Origin: Wurfbainia villosa
Lineage: Eukaryota; Streptophyta; Magnoliopsida; Zingiberales; Zingiberaceae
DNA length: 64,000 bases
Assembly (NCBI GenBank): GCA_025175895.1
Contig: JAKLTH010000238.1
Location: forward strand, 3,968,001 to 4,032,000
Direction of reading: 5' to 3'
Shown here: in pieces, positions 1 to 12,069 of the stretch
Layout: each line of letters starts with the position of its first letter
How positions within the stretch are numbered: the stretch's first letter is position 1
Position numbers and translations under genes: made by a program
Notes under the pieces: model-generated
The model's database searches: none
Told to the model about the DNA's origin: nothing
What the model saw: only the letters and a program-made list of their open reading frames with translations

Positions 1-1949
1 GAAAACTCGGACCTAGAGGTAAGAAATGTATCTTTATAAGATATTCTGATACCTCAAAAGGTTATGTTTTCATAGGTGAGACGTCAGATGGAATAATCTC
101 TGAATTGGATTCAAGAGATGTCACTTTTCTCGAAACTGAGTTCCCAACAAATGGTGAAGTTGATAAGACAGTTCCTCTTTTTGAGGAGGATGAGTCGTTA
201 TCAACAAGACAGATGTCCAGTGGGATACTTGAACCTAGTCAATCGAGTGGGAGTAATGTGCCTGATCACGGGGTGACTTCTCAACAGCCCAACTTACGGA
301 AAAATGTTCGTAAGATCATACCTAAAAGGAGGTTTGATATTGAGAATGAGACAATGATGACACTCCCAGTTGACGAAGATGAACCTCAATCAGTTGAGGA
401 TGCACTGGGATGTAGGGTTAAAGATAAGTGGAAAAGTGCAATGGAAGAAGAAATTGAGTCAATGATTCGGAATCAAGTTTGGGAGTTAGTCGATCTTCCT
501 CCTAGCGGAAGGGTCATTGGGAATAAGTGGATTCTAAAAATAAAGAGGAAGTCTGATGGATCGATTAACCGATACAAGGCTCATTTGGTTGCAAAAGGAT
601 TTACTCAAAGAGAGGGTATTGACTTTGAAGAGACATTTTCACCCGTTGTGAAGTTTGTGTCAATTCGAGTTATTTTGGCCTTTGTGGCACATTATGACTT
701 GGAATTACATCAGATGGATGTCAAAACCGCTTTCCTTAACGGTGAGCTTGACGAGGAAATCTATATGGTTCAGCCAGAAGGTTTCGTTGCTTTAGGCCAA
801 GAGGATAAAGTATGTAGATTGAAGAAATCTATATATGGGCTGAAGCAAGCATCAAGACAATGGAACATAAGATTTAACAAAGTGGTTTTATCTTATGGTT
901 TCGAAATGATCAATGAGGATCATTGCGTTTTCCTAAAGAAGGAAAAAGGAAAGTATGTCATTTTATCATTATATGTTGATGATATGCTGATAGAAGGAAA
1001 TGACATAGGTTTTGTAGAGGAAGTCAAAAAGTGGTTGTCTTCTTAATTTGACACAATAGATATGGGAGAAGCTGAATAAATCTTAGGGGTTAAGATCATC
1101 CGGGATCGATCAAAGAGACTTTTGGGTTTGTCACAAGAGTCTTATATTACTAAGATGTTATAACATTTCAACATGTCTGACTGCAACAGTGAACAGACAC
1201 CTATTGCGAGAGGTACTGTTTTGAGCAAAAGTATGAGTCCCAAAACTCCAGCTGAAATAGTCGACATGAATAAAAAACCATATGCAAGTGTCATAGGTAG
1301 TTTAATGTATACTATGTTGTGTACTCGTCCCGATATCAGCTATGCAGTGAGCTTAGTCAGCCGGTTCCAGTCAAACCCAAGATCGAGACACTGGAAAGCA
1401 GTTAAAAGGATATTCAGATATCTGAAGGCGACGATAGATTATTGTCTCTGTTATCAAGGGTCAGATATGAGCCTAAAGAGCTATTTAGATGCAGATTGGG
1501 CTGGGGACTTGGATGATAGAAAATCAACATCAGGCTATGCGTTCTTGTTGAATGGTGGCGCCATCTCCTGGAACAGCAAGAAACAGACCTGTGTGGCCTT
1601 ATCTACAATGGAAGCTGAATATGTGACATGTTCAGCAGTTGTACAAGAAGCAGTCTGGTTGAGAAGGTTCCTAAAGCATTTGAAGATTGCTGAGAACAGT
1701 GGGAGTCCAGTGACTGTCTATTGTGACAGTCAAGCTGCGATAGCTTTTTCCAAGGATCCCAAATATCACAGCAAGGGCAAGCATATTGCTATAAAATACA
1801 ACTTTATCAGGGATATTGTTGCTAAAAAGAAGGTGATTCTTGAGTATATCCCTACACGAGCTATGCTTGCAGATCCTTTTACTAAGCCAATGACTAGAGA
1901 GTCATTTAATGAGCATGTAAAGTCTATGGGACTTCGTAGAATTGTGTGA
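1..1949 (+). pseudogene. Ty1/copia pol remnant (integrase C-terminus, reverse transcriptase, RNase H), 5' end outside window
   Basis: The reading frame is already open at base 3 and encodes the end of a copia integrase (a GPRGKKCIFIRY-type stretch), followed by the acidic linker. The reverse transcriptase runs from about 400 to 1240, with QMDVKTAFLNGEL, YGLKQASRQW and the catalytic YVDDM near 975. RNase H covers about 1460-1900, with DADWAGD, the TMEAEY block and CDSQAA. Three TAA codons interrupt one and the same frame at 1044, 1077 and 1161, so the damage is by point mutation and not by frameshift. The rest of the frame to the stop at 1947-1949 is open, which suggests a fairly young loss of function. 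Domain order IN-RT-RH identifies the copia superfamily. The gag and protease parts lie upstream of the window. Confidence 0.93.
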
Positions 1950-3319
1950 CAATTGAATATTATAATTTGATTGTTTAAAATGCTAGCCATAATCTATTCA
2001 GTGTATGTTAAGTTACATTCTAGTGATAAGATCTCGATAAGCATGTTGGCAGGTAGTGATTGGTCCTCTCACATGAACAATCATCTCTATTTGTTGTGTA
2101 TGAATAGAGGTAAGACCGATGCTTATAGGTCAGCCTATGTGGTTGTTAGCTTTGGAAGCTGTAAAATTTGTTACATTCCTATAAGTTAGGGTCGTCTTGA
2201 TATTTGTATCAAGATAAGATCATTTTGTGATAAATGATCGAAGTAAATGAACCCACCATTTACTATACCTGTTTTTGAGCCAGATTAGAATTCATATGTT
2301 GAGTTCTGGATTCATGTGTTGAATTCTGGATTAGACATTGGGAATGTCTAGATCGAAATATGTACGATGTTAATTTGAGGGAAACATGCACTCTTTATTG
2401 GTAAAGAGGACGACATCGTAGCATGTGAATCATACCACATGTGCTAAGACGACACTAAGGGTAGTAGGAGAATGGATCTCTGCTTCTCTACTATGTGAGC
2501 TCTTTGAGATTATATGTTGATCATAATATTTGCCCTTTGTGACTATTTAGGTGTCTACTTGAAGTTTTTATCAGGGTCTGCTACTTTAGCATGTAAACCT
2601 ATTGACTATGGATGATTCGGTCTATGGAACATATCTAGGAAAGCGATTGATTAAAATGAATAGATTCACACTAAAAAGGAAGATTAAATAAGTTTACATC
2701 TAATGAGTATTATTAACTAGTCGACTCTTTTCTGTTGTGTACAGAGATGTTTGTGAATATTTGAAATATGAGACATGCTCTTGACATGATGGTCAATATA
2801 AGGGATTAGAGATGTTCATATTGATGTAAATAAGATTATTTAATCTGGGTAAAAAGCAAGACATGGATGTTTCAGGTAAACGGTTATGTACCACCAGAAA
2901 TATGATTTTGTATCATCTGGAAAACAACTGTGTGTCACCTGGAAAATGGTTGTGTGCCATAAGATAAATGATTTTGTACCACCTGGAGATGACTCTGTGT
3001 CATCGGGAGAATGATTATGTATCATACGAAGAGTGGCTAAGTTGGGCGTAACAACTTCTCTTAGCATGTATCATTCTATGAGCAGCTATGTAAGGTGTAA
3101 CAACTTTCTTAGCATTTGAACGCTCAATGTGCTTGCTATCGCACGAACCATTTTCTGATTTGATGTTTCATTTAGTCTTTGTGACTATTAATCTCTGTTC
3201 GATTAGTCTTTTGGGACAATAGATGTTGCTTCGATTTAGTCTATGTGACTAAACACCTCTTCTAAAATGGTCTGTGTGATCATTTTTGTCTGTGTGACAT
3301 ACCTTGGACGAGTGGGAGA
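1950..3319 (+). other. Non-coding tail of the first copia element
   Basis: No coding sequence is visible between the RNase H stop and a purine run (AGTGGGAGA, about 3311-3319) that looks like a polypurine tract. If that tract is real, the element carries about 1.37 kb of untranslated 3' internal sequence, which is long for copia. Around 2880-3020 there are loosely repeated phrases (TGTACCACC, TGTGTCACC, GATTATGTATC) resembling a degenerate tandem repeat of roughly 35-40 bp. Confidence 0.5.
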
Positions 3320-3580
3320 TGTAAGTTCGTGGCAGTTCCACGAACTGCACAGAGACAGTTCGTGGAACCGCCTCGAGCACGCACAGCTTGAAGCTGTGCG
3401 TGCGTCTCCTTCAAGGCGTTGGTTCGGCGACTGTCGCAAACGAAGAGGCTTAGAAGCGTAGAGAAGCATCCGGCGGATTTGGTTGGTGAAACTTGAGGTA
3501 TTTTCCACTGTGAACTTTCCTCCGACACAAGCCAAAATTAGACAGGTAAATTGCAACACTACCATGATAAATCTAGGAAG
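3320..3580 (+). repeat. Putative start of the 3' LTR of the first copia element, with strong inverted repeats
   Basis: The sequence starts TGTAAG directly after a polypurine-like run, as expected for an LTR start. I could not find the LTR end or a second copy, so the right boundary is arbitrary. Two inverted repeats stand out. One is AGTTCGTGG at 3324-3332 facing CCACGAACT at 3338-3346 (5-nt loop). The other is GCACGCACAGCTT at 3377-3389 facing its perfect complement at 3391-3403 (1-nt spacer). Confidence 0.45.
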
Positions 3581-3632
3581 GCCAAATAGATCTTAACGGG
3601 ATGGTTTAACATCACTCGTAGTTCACAAGTAA

Positions 3633-4340
3633 ATGATAAAGATATCATATCTCACTATACTATTAGAGGAGTACGGTGCAAATAAGATTAATATATCTCA
3701 ACAATCTGATGATATTGTCCACTTAAATTTTAAGTCTTTATGGTTTTATTTTTGGATTATACTAATGGAGATATCTTTTTTATTTTATACGTCCATGATT
3801 TTTTCATGTCTTATTAATATGAGACTTTGATTATTCTCCAATAATCCTCTCTCAAACGAAGGGTCACATTGACGCCCTCCTCTCAAATCCATCTGCCCTC
3901 AAAGGACTTACTCTGCTTGATATTTGATCCTCAACCTACGAAGTCTTTCTGTCAACTGTCTAGTCCTCCTTACTCAATTAGACTTCTTATCAATTGTCCG
4001 ATCCTATTGACTCAACTGGACTTCCTGTCAACTATCCGGTCCTTCTGATCCAGTTGGATTTCTTGTCGGTTGTCTAGTCCTTTTGACCCAACAAAACTTT
4101 TTTACTTGGTGTTTGATTATTTTGATTTAAACATGGAAGCTCTCACTTAATTCCTTCGTTAAAGGCTCATGATTTGACATAAATCATTGACTTTAATATC
4201 AATTATTGATGTAAATAAGATTCACATATCTCCACAATGAATGATATTTTTCACTTTGGATATAATCCCTCGTGATTTTATTTTTAAACTATATTCAAAA
4301 GGGCTCATAACAATTAAAATATCTTTTTCATCTTATAAAT
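3633..4340. repeat. Dispersed plant repeat with internal ~36-bp tandem units
   Basis: The stretch 3672-3840 (phrases AAATAAGATTAATATATCTC, TGATATTGTCCACTT, ATGGAGATAT, TATGAGACTTTGAT) is echoed at 4208-4340 (AAATAAGATTCACATATCTC, AATGATATTTTTCACTTTGG), so two related copies lie about 540 bp apart. Between them, 3940-4100 carries four to five degenerate units of the type GACTTCCTGTCAACTATCCG. From memory, the TATTGTCCACTTTG phrase occurs in widespread plant retroelement-derived repeats; no coding capacity is seen. Confidence 0.5.
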
Positions 4341-5421
4341 TTATAATCTTTTTCATACTTTAATTGTTCTTCTAATACTTTTATGCTCAATCTTACTCAA
4401 TTTACTTCCCTACTTTGCGTTAGCCAAGCATACGTTTCATCTAACCGAGTTGTTATTGTTTTTTCATGTTGGATACATTTGTACGTAGCTTTAAATCGTT
4501 GACTAGTTGAAACATTATCTTTGTGTGGTTTCGTCATGAAATTTTTAGAGTTTTTCTTATTATCTCAATTTAAATAAATGTTCGTGAGCATATTATTGTA
4601 CAAAATATTGAAACTGTCAATCTAGTGGCTCCTTCGTCTTAATCTCTTAGGATTCGAAAGGGAGTAAATCACGGAAGGACTATGCTCGTAGATGCGATTA
4701 GTAAAGCAATGAGTGGTCATCTGAAGTTGGGACAGAATTTTAGATCGCCTCCGAAATCGACCATATTCATTGTTCAAATTTATTCATTGACTTACCAATG
4801 CATCGCACCCGCAAAGACATCATGAGCATTTTTTTTTTATTTACATCAGGTATCGGGTACGATTGCTCTCCCACTAGTCCTGATGGCCAGCCGCTCCGGC
4901 CCCACGGAAGTTTCCCAATGGCTGACGAGGGTAAATCAGGATGATGGATGGTCTGACGTGTCTGAACCCATACTGCCCAGGAAGGTTGACCACGCTGCGA
5001 CGAGGGGGCATCAAGCACCGCCACTCGCACAGCGTGCGCTGCCAGGACGGAATCGACCCCTGGATGCACAAAGGAGAGTCTCACGCCTTACCATCATGAG
5101 CATATTATTGAATGGACAGAAGCTTGTTATATTTTCAATTAACACATACCTTTTTATTTTCAATACCTACATACCTTTTAGGGTGGTCAAGACATCCCTT
5201 TGGTAGTCCAAACACCCATTGAAAGTTTAGGGAGCATAGACACTTCCGATTGTCATTCATCTTTATTATTTTAAAAAATATATAGAATTGTCATATTAGT
5301 AATTTTTCATCGCTATCCCTATTATAGAGAGGGATAAATCGTACAAAGGAGAATGATTATCGATAACTCAAAGTTATGACTTTTCTAAGAATTGATCTCT
5401 GTCCACTATAGATAAATTTCT
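4341..5421. other. Intergenic, no gene seen; degenerate repeat 4,620-5,095
   Basis: No supported coding region. A GC-richer patch at 4880-5090 gives short open frames on both strands, but without protein features. The phrase GGGAGTAAATCACGGAAGG near 4663 resembles GGGTGGTAAATCACGGGAG near 18624, and AATCGACCCCTGG near 5051 resembles GAATTGACCCC near 18715, hinting at a shared dispersed repeat. Confidence 0.4.
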
Positions 5422-5452
5422 CACTATAAGAAAATTGTCATATACCCACGGT
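5422..5452 (+). repeat. Left terminal inverted repeat of the CACTA element
   Basis: Begins CACTATAAG and is followed by subterminal repeats. It pairs with 11209-11239 (29/31 bases). Confidence 0.85.
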
Positions 5453-5979
5453 AGATTTTAGCTACGTATATATAAATTGTAGGTATAGGTAACATTTAGC
5501 CACAGATATATGACATCGTCACTATAGATTATAGGAACAGATATCAATACTGTGACTATTGGATATATATATACCTACACTTATATTTTACTATGGGTAT
5601 AAGTAACATATATCTATACTTATAATTTACCGTCACTATAAATTTCACGGTCATTATAAATATTTTTTAATGACATTTATTAAAATAAATTATTTTAAAT
5701 ATTAAAGTATCTTATGAAATTATTTATGATGACAAATTTTATTAATGAAAAATTAAATCATAACACAATATGATATTTTAAATTATTGATGCATATGTTA
5801 ATTTGCAAAAGAGATCACGAAAATCTCAATTATAAAATATTCTATAAAATATCCTAAGTTTAATTTTAATTGATTAAAGCCTAGGTCTTATTAGATATGG
5901 AATCAATAAAAATAGAATCCAATAATCCAAACCCATTAATCCAACCTAACTAATCTATATTTTATTTCTATCTAAATTC

Positions 5980-6720
5980 TTTCTCCCGGCCTACTTTTGA
6001 TCTCGTGCCCTCTCTTCTCCCCCATCTCTTTTCTCCCAACCATCTCTTCTCCCGATCTCTTTTTCTCTCGACCCTCTCTCTTGCTCTCGTGCCCACCTCC
6101 GTCACGTGTGGTCACGGTCGTGATGACGTCCTCCGTCGCCCATGACAGTAGCTGCGCCTGCAACCGATGTCGAGTGTAGCCGCGACTGTGACCTAGGTCA
6201 CAAGAGGTCGCATTCGCGGTTCCAACCACGCCCGCGACTGTGCCCATGCCCATGACTGCGGTCACACCTATGGCCTAGGTCATGCAAGGTTGAGACCACA
6301 ACTTAGGTTGCGCGAGGCCGAGGCCGCACCGGCTAGGTCTTCCCCTAATTTCCTTTCACAGTGAGGCAGCGACACCCTGACTGCTGTGGAGCGACACGAG
6401 GTTGGTTGCGGATTTGCTGCAAGGCGGCTTAGCCATGGCAGGGTGGCTTGTCCATGGCAGGGTGACGATGTGGCTTCCGGATCGAGCGTCCACCAGTAAC
6501 TCGTGTGGCAATTGCGAAGGGTGATGCGCCAGCGGTCGTTCGGTTGCAGAGTGACATCCAGTTTAATGGCGGAGGTTTTTCTGCTTTCCATCTCTTTCCT
6601 TGACTTGATAGTTTTGATGATTTCCATATCCATCAAGGTTTTCCCAATCGATTTTTTGGGTTTTAGAAGCAGTCGTATCATCCATGATCGTGTAAGGATG
6701 ATTCAAATGTCTTGAATTGT
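5980..6720. other. C/T-rich and GC-rich internal block of the CACTA element, no gene recognised
   Basis: A pyrimidine-rich run with CTCTTCTCCC repeats (5980-6075) leads into a GC-rich tract with repeated words such as CCTAGGTCA, GCCGAGGCCG and CCATGGCAGGGTG. Short open frames occur on both strands, but none has a recognisable domain or a frame longer than about 130 codons. It could be the 5' GC-rich region of a lost transposase gene or captured host DNA; I cannot tell which. Confidence 0.4.
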
Positions 6721-8544
6721 AAAGAAAAAAATGCTTAGCTGACCATAATCTATTGCATAGGGCATTTAGACATCTGAGAGCTGAAAAAAAATATGAGATT
6801 GGATTAATAGGAGGGTTTAATGTTGTGTATAAGTTATATCAACCACAAAATCTTCTGGCAAAACCTAAAGCCTGTAAATGTAATTGCAAGCTGCCCAATA
6901 CACTATGGAATATCCTCTTCTTTTTTGTGTGTGTGTGTGTGTCCACAAAAATGATAATGGAATGAGTATGCAGGAAGGTGGAGGTGAGTCGCCTCATAGC
7001 TCACTTGGTTGGGCAATTGACAGACTTTGGCTCTTTGGAGGCTTTGGTGTAGAAAATAAATGCAGAACGTGTTGCTTTCTAGATGGGTGGTATGTTTAAC
7101 CTTATAGAACATAATTGCTTATTTCACCCCAAATATTTATTTTGTTCCTTATGCCATGATTATTAGTTGTTCATCATCATTTCATTTGACCATCTTTTTG
7201 ATAGTGGCTAGCTCTGGATAAGATCAGCAAGAAACTCAGTGTTGAAACCAATGCAAATCAAGTAGCATCATTTGTTTGAAAGATATGGGTATTCTTTACC
7301 TGCAGTTTTAGTTGTTCAATTTAGTTGTATGTTCATGAAAGATGGAGTAGTCCTTTTCCAATTCCAGATTGTATATTCCTAGCAAAGGTTTGGAAATTTG
7401 GAATGCAAGATTAATAAATGATGGTATCATATGCTGGAAAATAAACGCCCCTATTCTTTGCTTTTGCAAGGATTTCATCATCTCAAAATTATTGATTTTT
7501 CAACATCTTATACAAAGGTTTCGAAGTTTGTTTTTTTTAATTAATATTTGTCTAGGTTGAGATGTAACATGCTTTATCAGCATACTTGCTGGTGACTTCA
7601 AGGTCCTGAAATACTTGGTATATTAATGAAGTATAAATTGACTTTTCAATAGATGGGAACAACATTCTTGTCATTAAATTCAAATATTTCATAAGTTGAC
7701 AAATGGTTTTGATTGACCTGAGCAGGATATTTCAAACAAAGATAGTCTATCTATTGAGAATGATTGGAACTATAGATGTTATAATCCTTGGTAAGAGAGT
7801 TTCGCTGATGTTTCTTCTTAATACTTTTAACTTAAGTGAATATCTTGTTTGCTATTTCTCTTATTATTATTTCATTGCAATAATACACTAATGACACTAG
7901 TTTAGGAACAAAAATCATTTGCATCCTATATGAAAACTGAAGCAAAGCAATACCTTTAACATAGTCTGTTAGTTTGGTTGCTCTATAATGGTTAAACTAA
8001 CATAGGGCATTTGTACTGTCAAAGGTTGACAGTTATTTAAGAGGAAAATGACAAATGAAAAAATACTATACTTTTGATCTGATGTCTGGTCATGGATTAT
8101 AGGAATATCCCAGGCAGTATAATAAAGCTATGACAGGGTGTATCGCTGGCAGTACAATACCTTATTTTTGGCATCTTTTCACCAAGATTTAAAAGATTTG
8201 TGAGTATCTGTCTTGTACTGTTGCATAAAAAACGTAAAATATTCGTTCTTTACCTTCAGATTTAGCCACATATGGTTTAGGGTGTATAATTGGCCCTTGG
8301 AAAATCTGTTTGATTTTTTATAGAAATCTTTCAACTTAGATTGACATTGTGTATTTACTACAACTTTTATGAATAAATTGTTAAGAATTTGTGCTACATT
8401 CCTATTGATCATTTTAATTATAATGATGTTAGGAATTGTTAGGAATTTTTGCTAGATTTTATTTATGAATAAATTGTTAAGAATATGTGCTAGCTCTTAT
8501 GCTATTGCTATTCATGACAATAGCAATTCTGATGATGATGTTAA

Positions 8545-9970
8545 TGTTGGTGCAATCGGCCCAGATTGACTCGAGTTTGACTCGAGCAGTACTTTGATAG
8601 TATTTTGATGATAGACAAAACTCATGACATGGGATTGTCATGGGAAAGTCCAACATGGTGTTGGTATGGAAAATCCAAGCATGAAGCTTGGTGTGGGAAA
8701 ATTCAAAGCATTGCGAAGCCGTGCGCTTGGTGCTTGGTGAGAAATGCATTGCGAAGCGGTGCGCTTGGTGCATGTGAGAAGTCTTGAGGACTTTGTAAGT
8801 TTACTAGGCTCGGGGTCCTTGAGTCGATGAAGGATGACATTGCGAAGCCGTGCGCTTGGTGCATCCGAGGGACCGTCGGACGGGGAGCAAATGGAGTGAG
8901 ACCCAAGGGAAGCATACTTCGAGGGTATGAGAAGCGAAGGATGACATTGCAAAGTCGTGCGCTTGGCGCATCCGAGAGACGTAGGCCGAGGGAAGAGAGC
9001 TTCAGTGGGGAACTCCATGAGGGATAAGGTGGACTTGGCCAAGTGGCGAAGACTGAGTGTCGGAGGCTCAAACTTGATGTTTGAGGGTTTACACGACGGT
9101 CGGATGCTCAAACAACTTGGTGTTTGAGGTTTTGCCCGACAGCAGTCGACTGACATAGGTGCCGGTTCGACTGATCCAAGTCGACTAGGGTTCGACTGGT
9201 GTTAGACTGCAATTTTATGTTTGACAATCGACTGCCATGGACTAGCAGTCGATTGCCGAGGGATGATAGTCGACTGATGGGAATATCGTGAGCACAGAAT
9301 GTTCCGTAGTCGACTGGGCAGTCGACTACTAGGTCATCAGTTGACTGCCATGGGCTGGCAGTCAATTGGTAGGTGATTCGTTAGAACTTATCCAACGTGG
9401 ATCTGACCATTGTGAGACAAGCGCTGAGGCGATGACCGGGCTTTAGCGATCATTCACAAAACTTGATGCAGGTTATAAATGGAGCTCAAGTGAGAGAATT
9501 TCGCCAAGACTTTAAGGAAACTATTGGAGGGAAATTGCTGCTGCATTCCAGTCCTTCAAGAGTCATCCAAAGCAAGCTACAAGCAAAGGGTTCAAAGCAA
9601 GCGTTGTAAAGTGTTCTTTACGTGTATTTCGTATTTGTCTTTGTATTGCTTGTATTTCATTACTTAGTGTAATTGCTTGTGAGAGGTTTCTCTACCTCCG
9701 ATGTGTTGTCGAGAAGGAGTGATTTAGTTAGTGTTGTGCGCATAACTAGAGCTCGGTGAGCTCGCCCGTGGAGTAGAAACTATTCGGTTTCGAACCACGA
9801 ATATTGTCGTGTCTTGTGTGTGATTGTTTATTGTTGTTATTTCTATTGTTATTCCGCTGCGTATATTAACGATAATTGTAAATAAGCATGCAAGAACGAG
9901 CAAATTCCATCATCGTAAGAAGAGGGTTATTCACCCCCCTCTAGTCGGCCAACCACATCGATCCCCTACA
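8545..9970 (+). mobile_element. Solo LTR of a SIRE-type copia element (plus orientation)
   Basis: It starts TGTTGGTGCAATCGG and ends CGATCCCCTACA. It is flanked by a perfect 5-bp duplication GTTAA (8540-8544 and 9971-9975), so both ends are certain and no internal region remains. Near the end it carries the TTATTCACCCCCCTCTAG block shared (inverted) by all SIRE-type LTRs in this window. Inside are four copies of an about 40-bp motif with CGTGCGCTTGG (8706-8970), which also appears in altered form in the LTRs of the gag-only element at 21.3-26.4 kb. There is one perfect and about eight degenerate copies of CAGTCGACTG (9143-9365). Its insertion splits the CACTA element, so it is the younger of the two. 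Confidence 0.9.
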
Positions 9971-10028
9971 GTTAATCAGGAGGATTATTTTTAATTGTAA
10001 TTGATAATACTTTGCTACATCATCTACA

Positions 10029-10516
10029 GACGAAGATTTGCGTGAATAAGTTATGCATATTAAAGCGTTGTTGACTAATGTGATAAAATTAATACAAAGT
10101 CGTTTGCCAGGAGAAGTTGTGCAAAATATTTTACAACTTGCAGCCGAACAGGTATGCTCACATCAGATAAAATTTCATTTATATTTTGTTTGAAAAGCTT
10201 ATTCTCCATGCAATATAAAAATATCAGCTTCGATATAAATTCCAATTATATTTCCAATTTTCAGTACTATTCATTTACTGTTACACTAAAAGGTATTCAA
10301 ATTGTCCTCCTTGTCTGTTGGTTCTAACTAGAAGTTATGCTTCAATATAACACTATATTAATTTTGTCAGCTAGTTTAATTAGTTTTAGCATTCATCATG
10401 AAGAATTCCTTAAATTTCTATCTAAGTTTAAAATTTGCATATTTTTTTATAGGTTTCGGATGCTTCAAGTAAGTCAAATGATCAAAGCAATTCAGGATCT
10501 TAAAGTTCATGAAGAT
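10029..10516 (+). pseudogene. Exon-like fragments inside the CACTA element
   Basis: The segment 10053-10151 can be read as a 33-codon open stretch (MHIKALLTNVIKL... ending LAAEQ), followed by a GTATG donor. About 300 bp later an acceptor-like TTATAG (10449-10454) precedes GTTTCGGATGCTTCAAG, which continues the same frame for 16 codons to a TAA at 10503-10505. A TAA just upstream (10047-10049) breaks the first piece. I do not recognise the product. It may be the tail of a transposon protein or captured gene fragments. Confidence 0.3.
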
Positions 10517-11208
10517 TATGAATATAGTAGGTACTTAATTTGATTAACTTTAATTAAGATTGATGTTAATTTTGTTAAATACATTCACTTATATTAATGC
10601 TTCATTATAATTTAATTTGCAGGTGATAACTAGAAGCGAAGGTACTCATTTTGTTGATTGTTGGTGATTCATATATATCATGTTTTGAAATTTTATTTTC
10701 TATGCACCATATATATGTACTTTATGGGAGCATAATATGTACTTTTTTAGATTTTCATGATTTCTTTGTTTGTAATATTTCTACTATGATTTACTTTTAA
10801 TATAATTGGAGTCTTTTTTAAGATGATTGTTATTATTATGTAAATTTAAATATATAAATTGAATTCTAAATTTCAAATTTTTATAATAAAAGTGTAGTTA
10901 TAATCTATACCCACAAAGAAAATCATGTGACTATAAGCTATACCCACGAAAAAAAATTGTGGGTAATTATCTGATGATTATTTGTGACGATTTTTAGTTC
11001 TGTCACTAAAATCTATAGTGATGCAATGAAATCCGTAGGTATAAATCGAGACATTTTCTGATAGTAATGGATACCGTCACTATATGTTACACTCACGGCA
11101 AAAAAATCGTAGATAAAGACATAGTAAAAATGACGAAAATAGATGTCTATGGGTATAAATTTTTGAGGTCTATACCTACGATTTTCATGCTTTTATCTAC
11201 GATTTTTT

Positions 11209-11239
11209 ACCGTGGATATATGACAATTTTCTTATAGTA
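11209..11239 (-). repeat. Right terminal inverted repeat of the CACTA element
   Basis: Reverse complement of the left terminus except at the outermost base (CACTA became TACTA) and base 24. Confidence 0.85.
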
Positions 11240-12069
11240 TTTTTGTACTTGTCAATTGAATTAGTCCTGAAAACTTATATCTTCGTTATTCTAGATATCC
11301 TCTTAGGTCATCAACTATTCTCTAATAATCCGAGATCTCCTTTGAATGGAATTGTTAGATTTAGTCTTATTAATTCTTTTGGGTGCATTTGGTTCATAAT
11401 TTTAGTTATTTACATGCGATTATATTATTTCACTTCGTTTAATTTAAGGTAATCAATAATTCTCAAATAATAAAAGATGTTTGTCACGTCCACAAAGTGA
11501 ATATTTAATTTGAAATTTGATTACTTTGAAACTTAAAATTTTTTTTTTAATTCTGAAATTAACAAAGGATAATATAATAAAATACAATCAATTATTCAGA
11601 ATTTTTAAAAGTCTTTTACATAAATTAACACCTAATTAATATTATGCAATAAAATGTGAAAATATATTATAAATTAAAATTTCTAAATAAATAAATTTTT
11701 ATCGCATTATTTAAGATTGAATCAAATAATATAAGTTATATATTTTATTTTCCATAATTTTGATTATATAATTACTTGATAATTAAGTAACTAAGATTAT
11801 ATAATAATTTAAATCAAATACACCCTTTGTCCATGTGTCCTTTTTTGATATTTTTTTCGACGTGCAATCGCTATATTTCACCACCATTAATCGAGGATGG
11901 ATCTAGTCATTGGAATCTAAAACTGTGCTATAATTGAATTTGTTTGTAAAGTATTTACGGAGTTTAATCAAGACTCAGAGTATATATTTATCAAAAATAA
12001 ATAAAAACAATGAATTTAAGATTTTATTCGTGGATTCTTTTCTTTCCTTTAATTATTTTTTTTTTATCA
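11240..12069. other. AT-rich intergenic sequence
   Basis: No gene, RNA or clear repeat recognised; long A/T runs. Confidence 0.6.

Larger units (their letters stand above)
5422..11239. mobile_element. CACTA (En/Spm-like) DNA transposon, non-autonomous, interrupted by a solo LTR
   Basis: The left end begins CACTATAAGAAAATTG and the right end is its inverse: 29 of the first 31 bases match in inverted orientation. The mismatches are the first base (the right end reads TACTA) and base 24. Subterminal regions on both sides are rich in short repeats such as CTATACCCAC, GGTATA and CTATAG, typical of CACTA subterminal arrays. The 3-bp flanks are TCT and TTT, so a TSD is not perfectly kept. No transposase is recognisable. 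The interior has a C/T-rich then GC-rich block (about 5980-6560) and a few exon-like fragments. Without the solo LTR at 8545-9970 the element is about 4.4 kb. Confidence 0.8.

Noticed and set aside
4883..5206. A 107-codon ORF in a GC-richer patch
   Set aside because: No recognisable domain, open frames on both strands, and phrase similarity to non-coding repeats elsewhere in the window.
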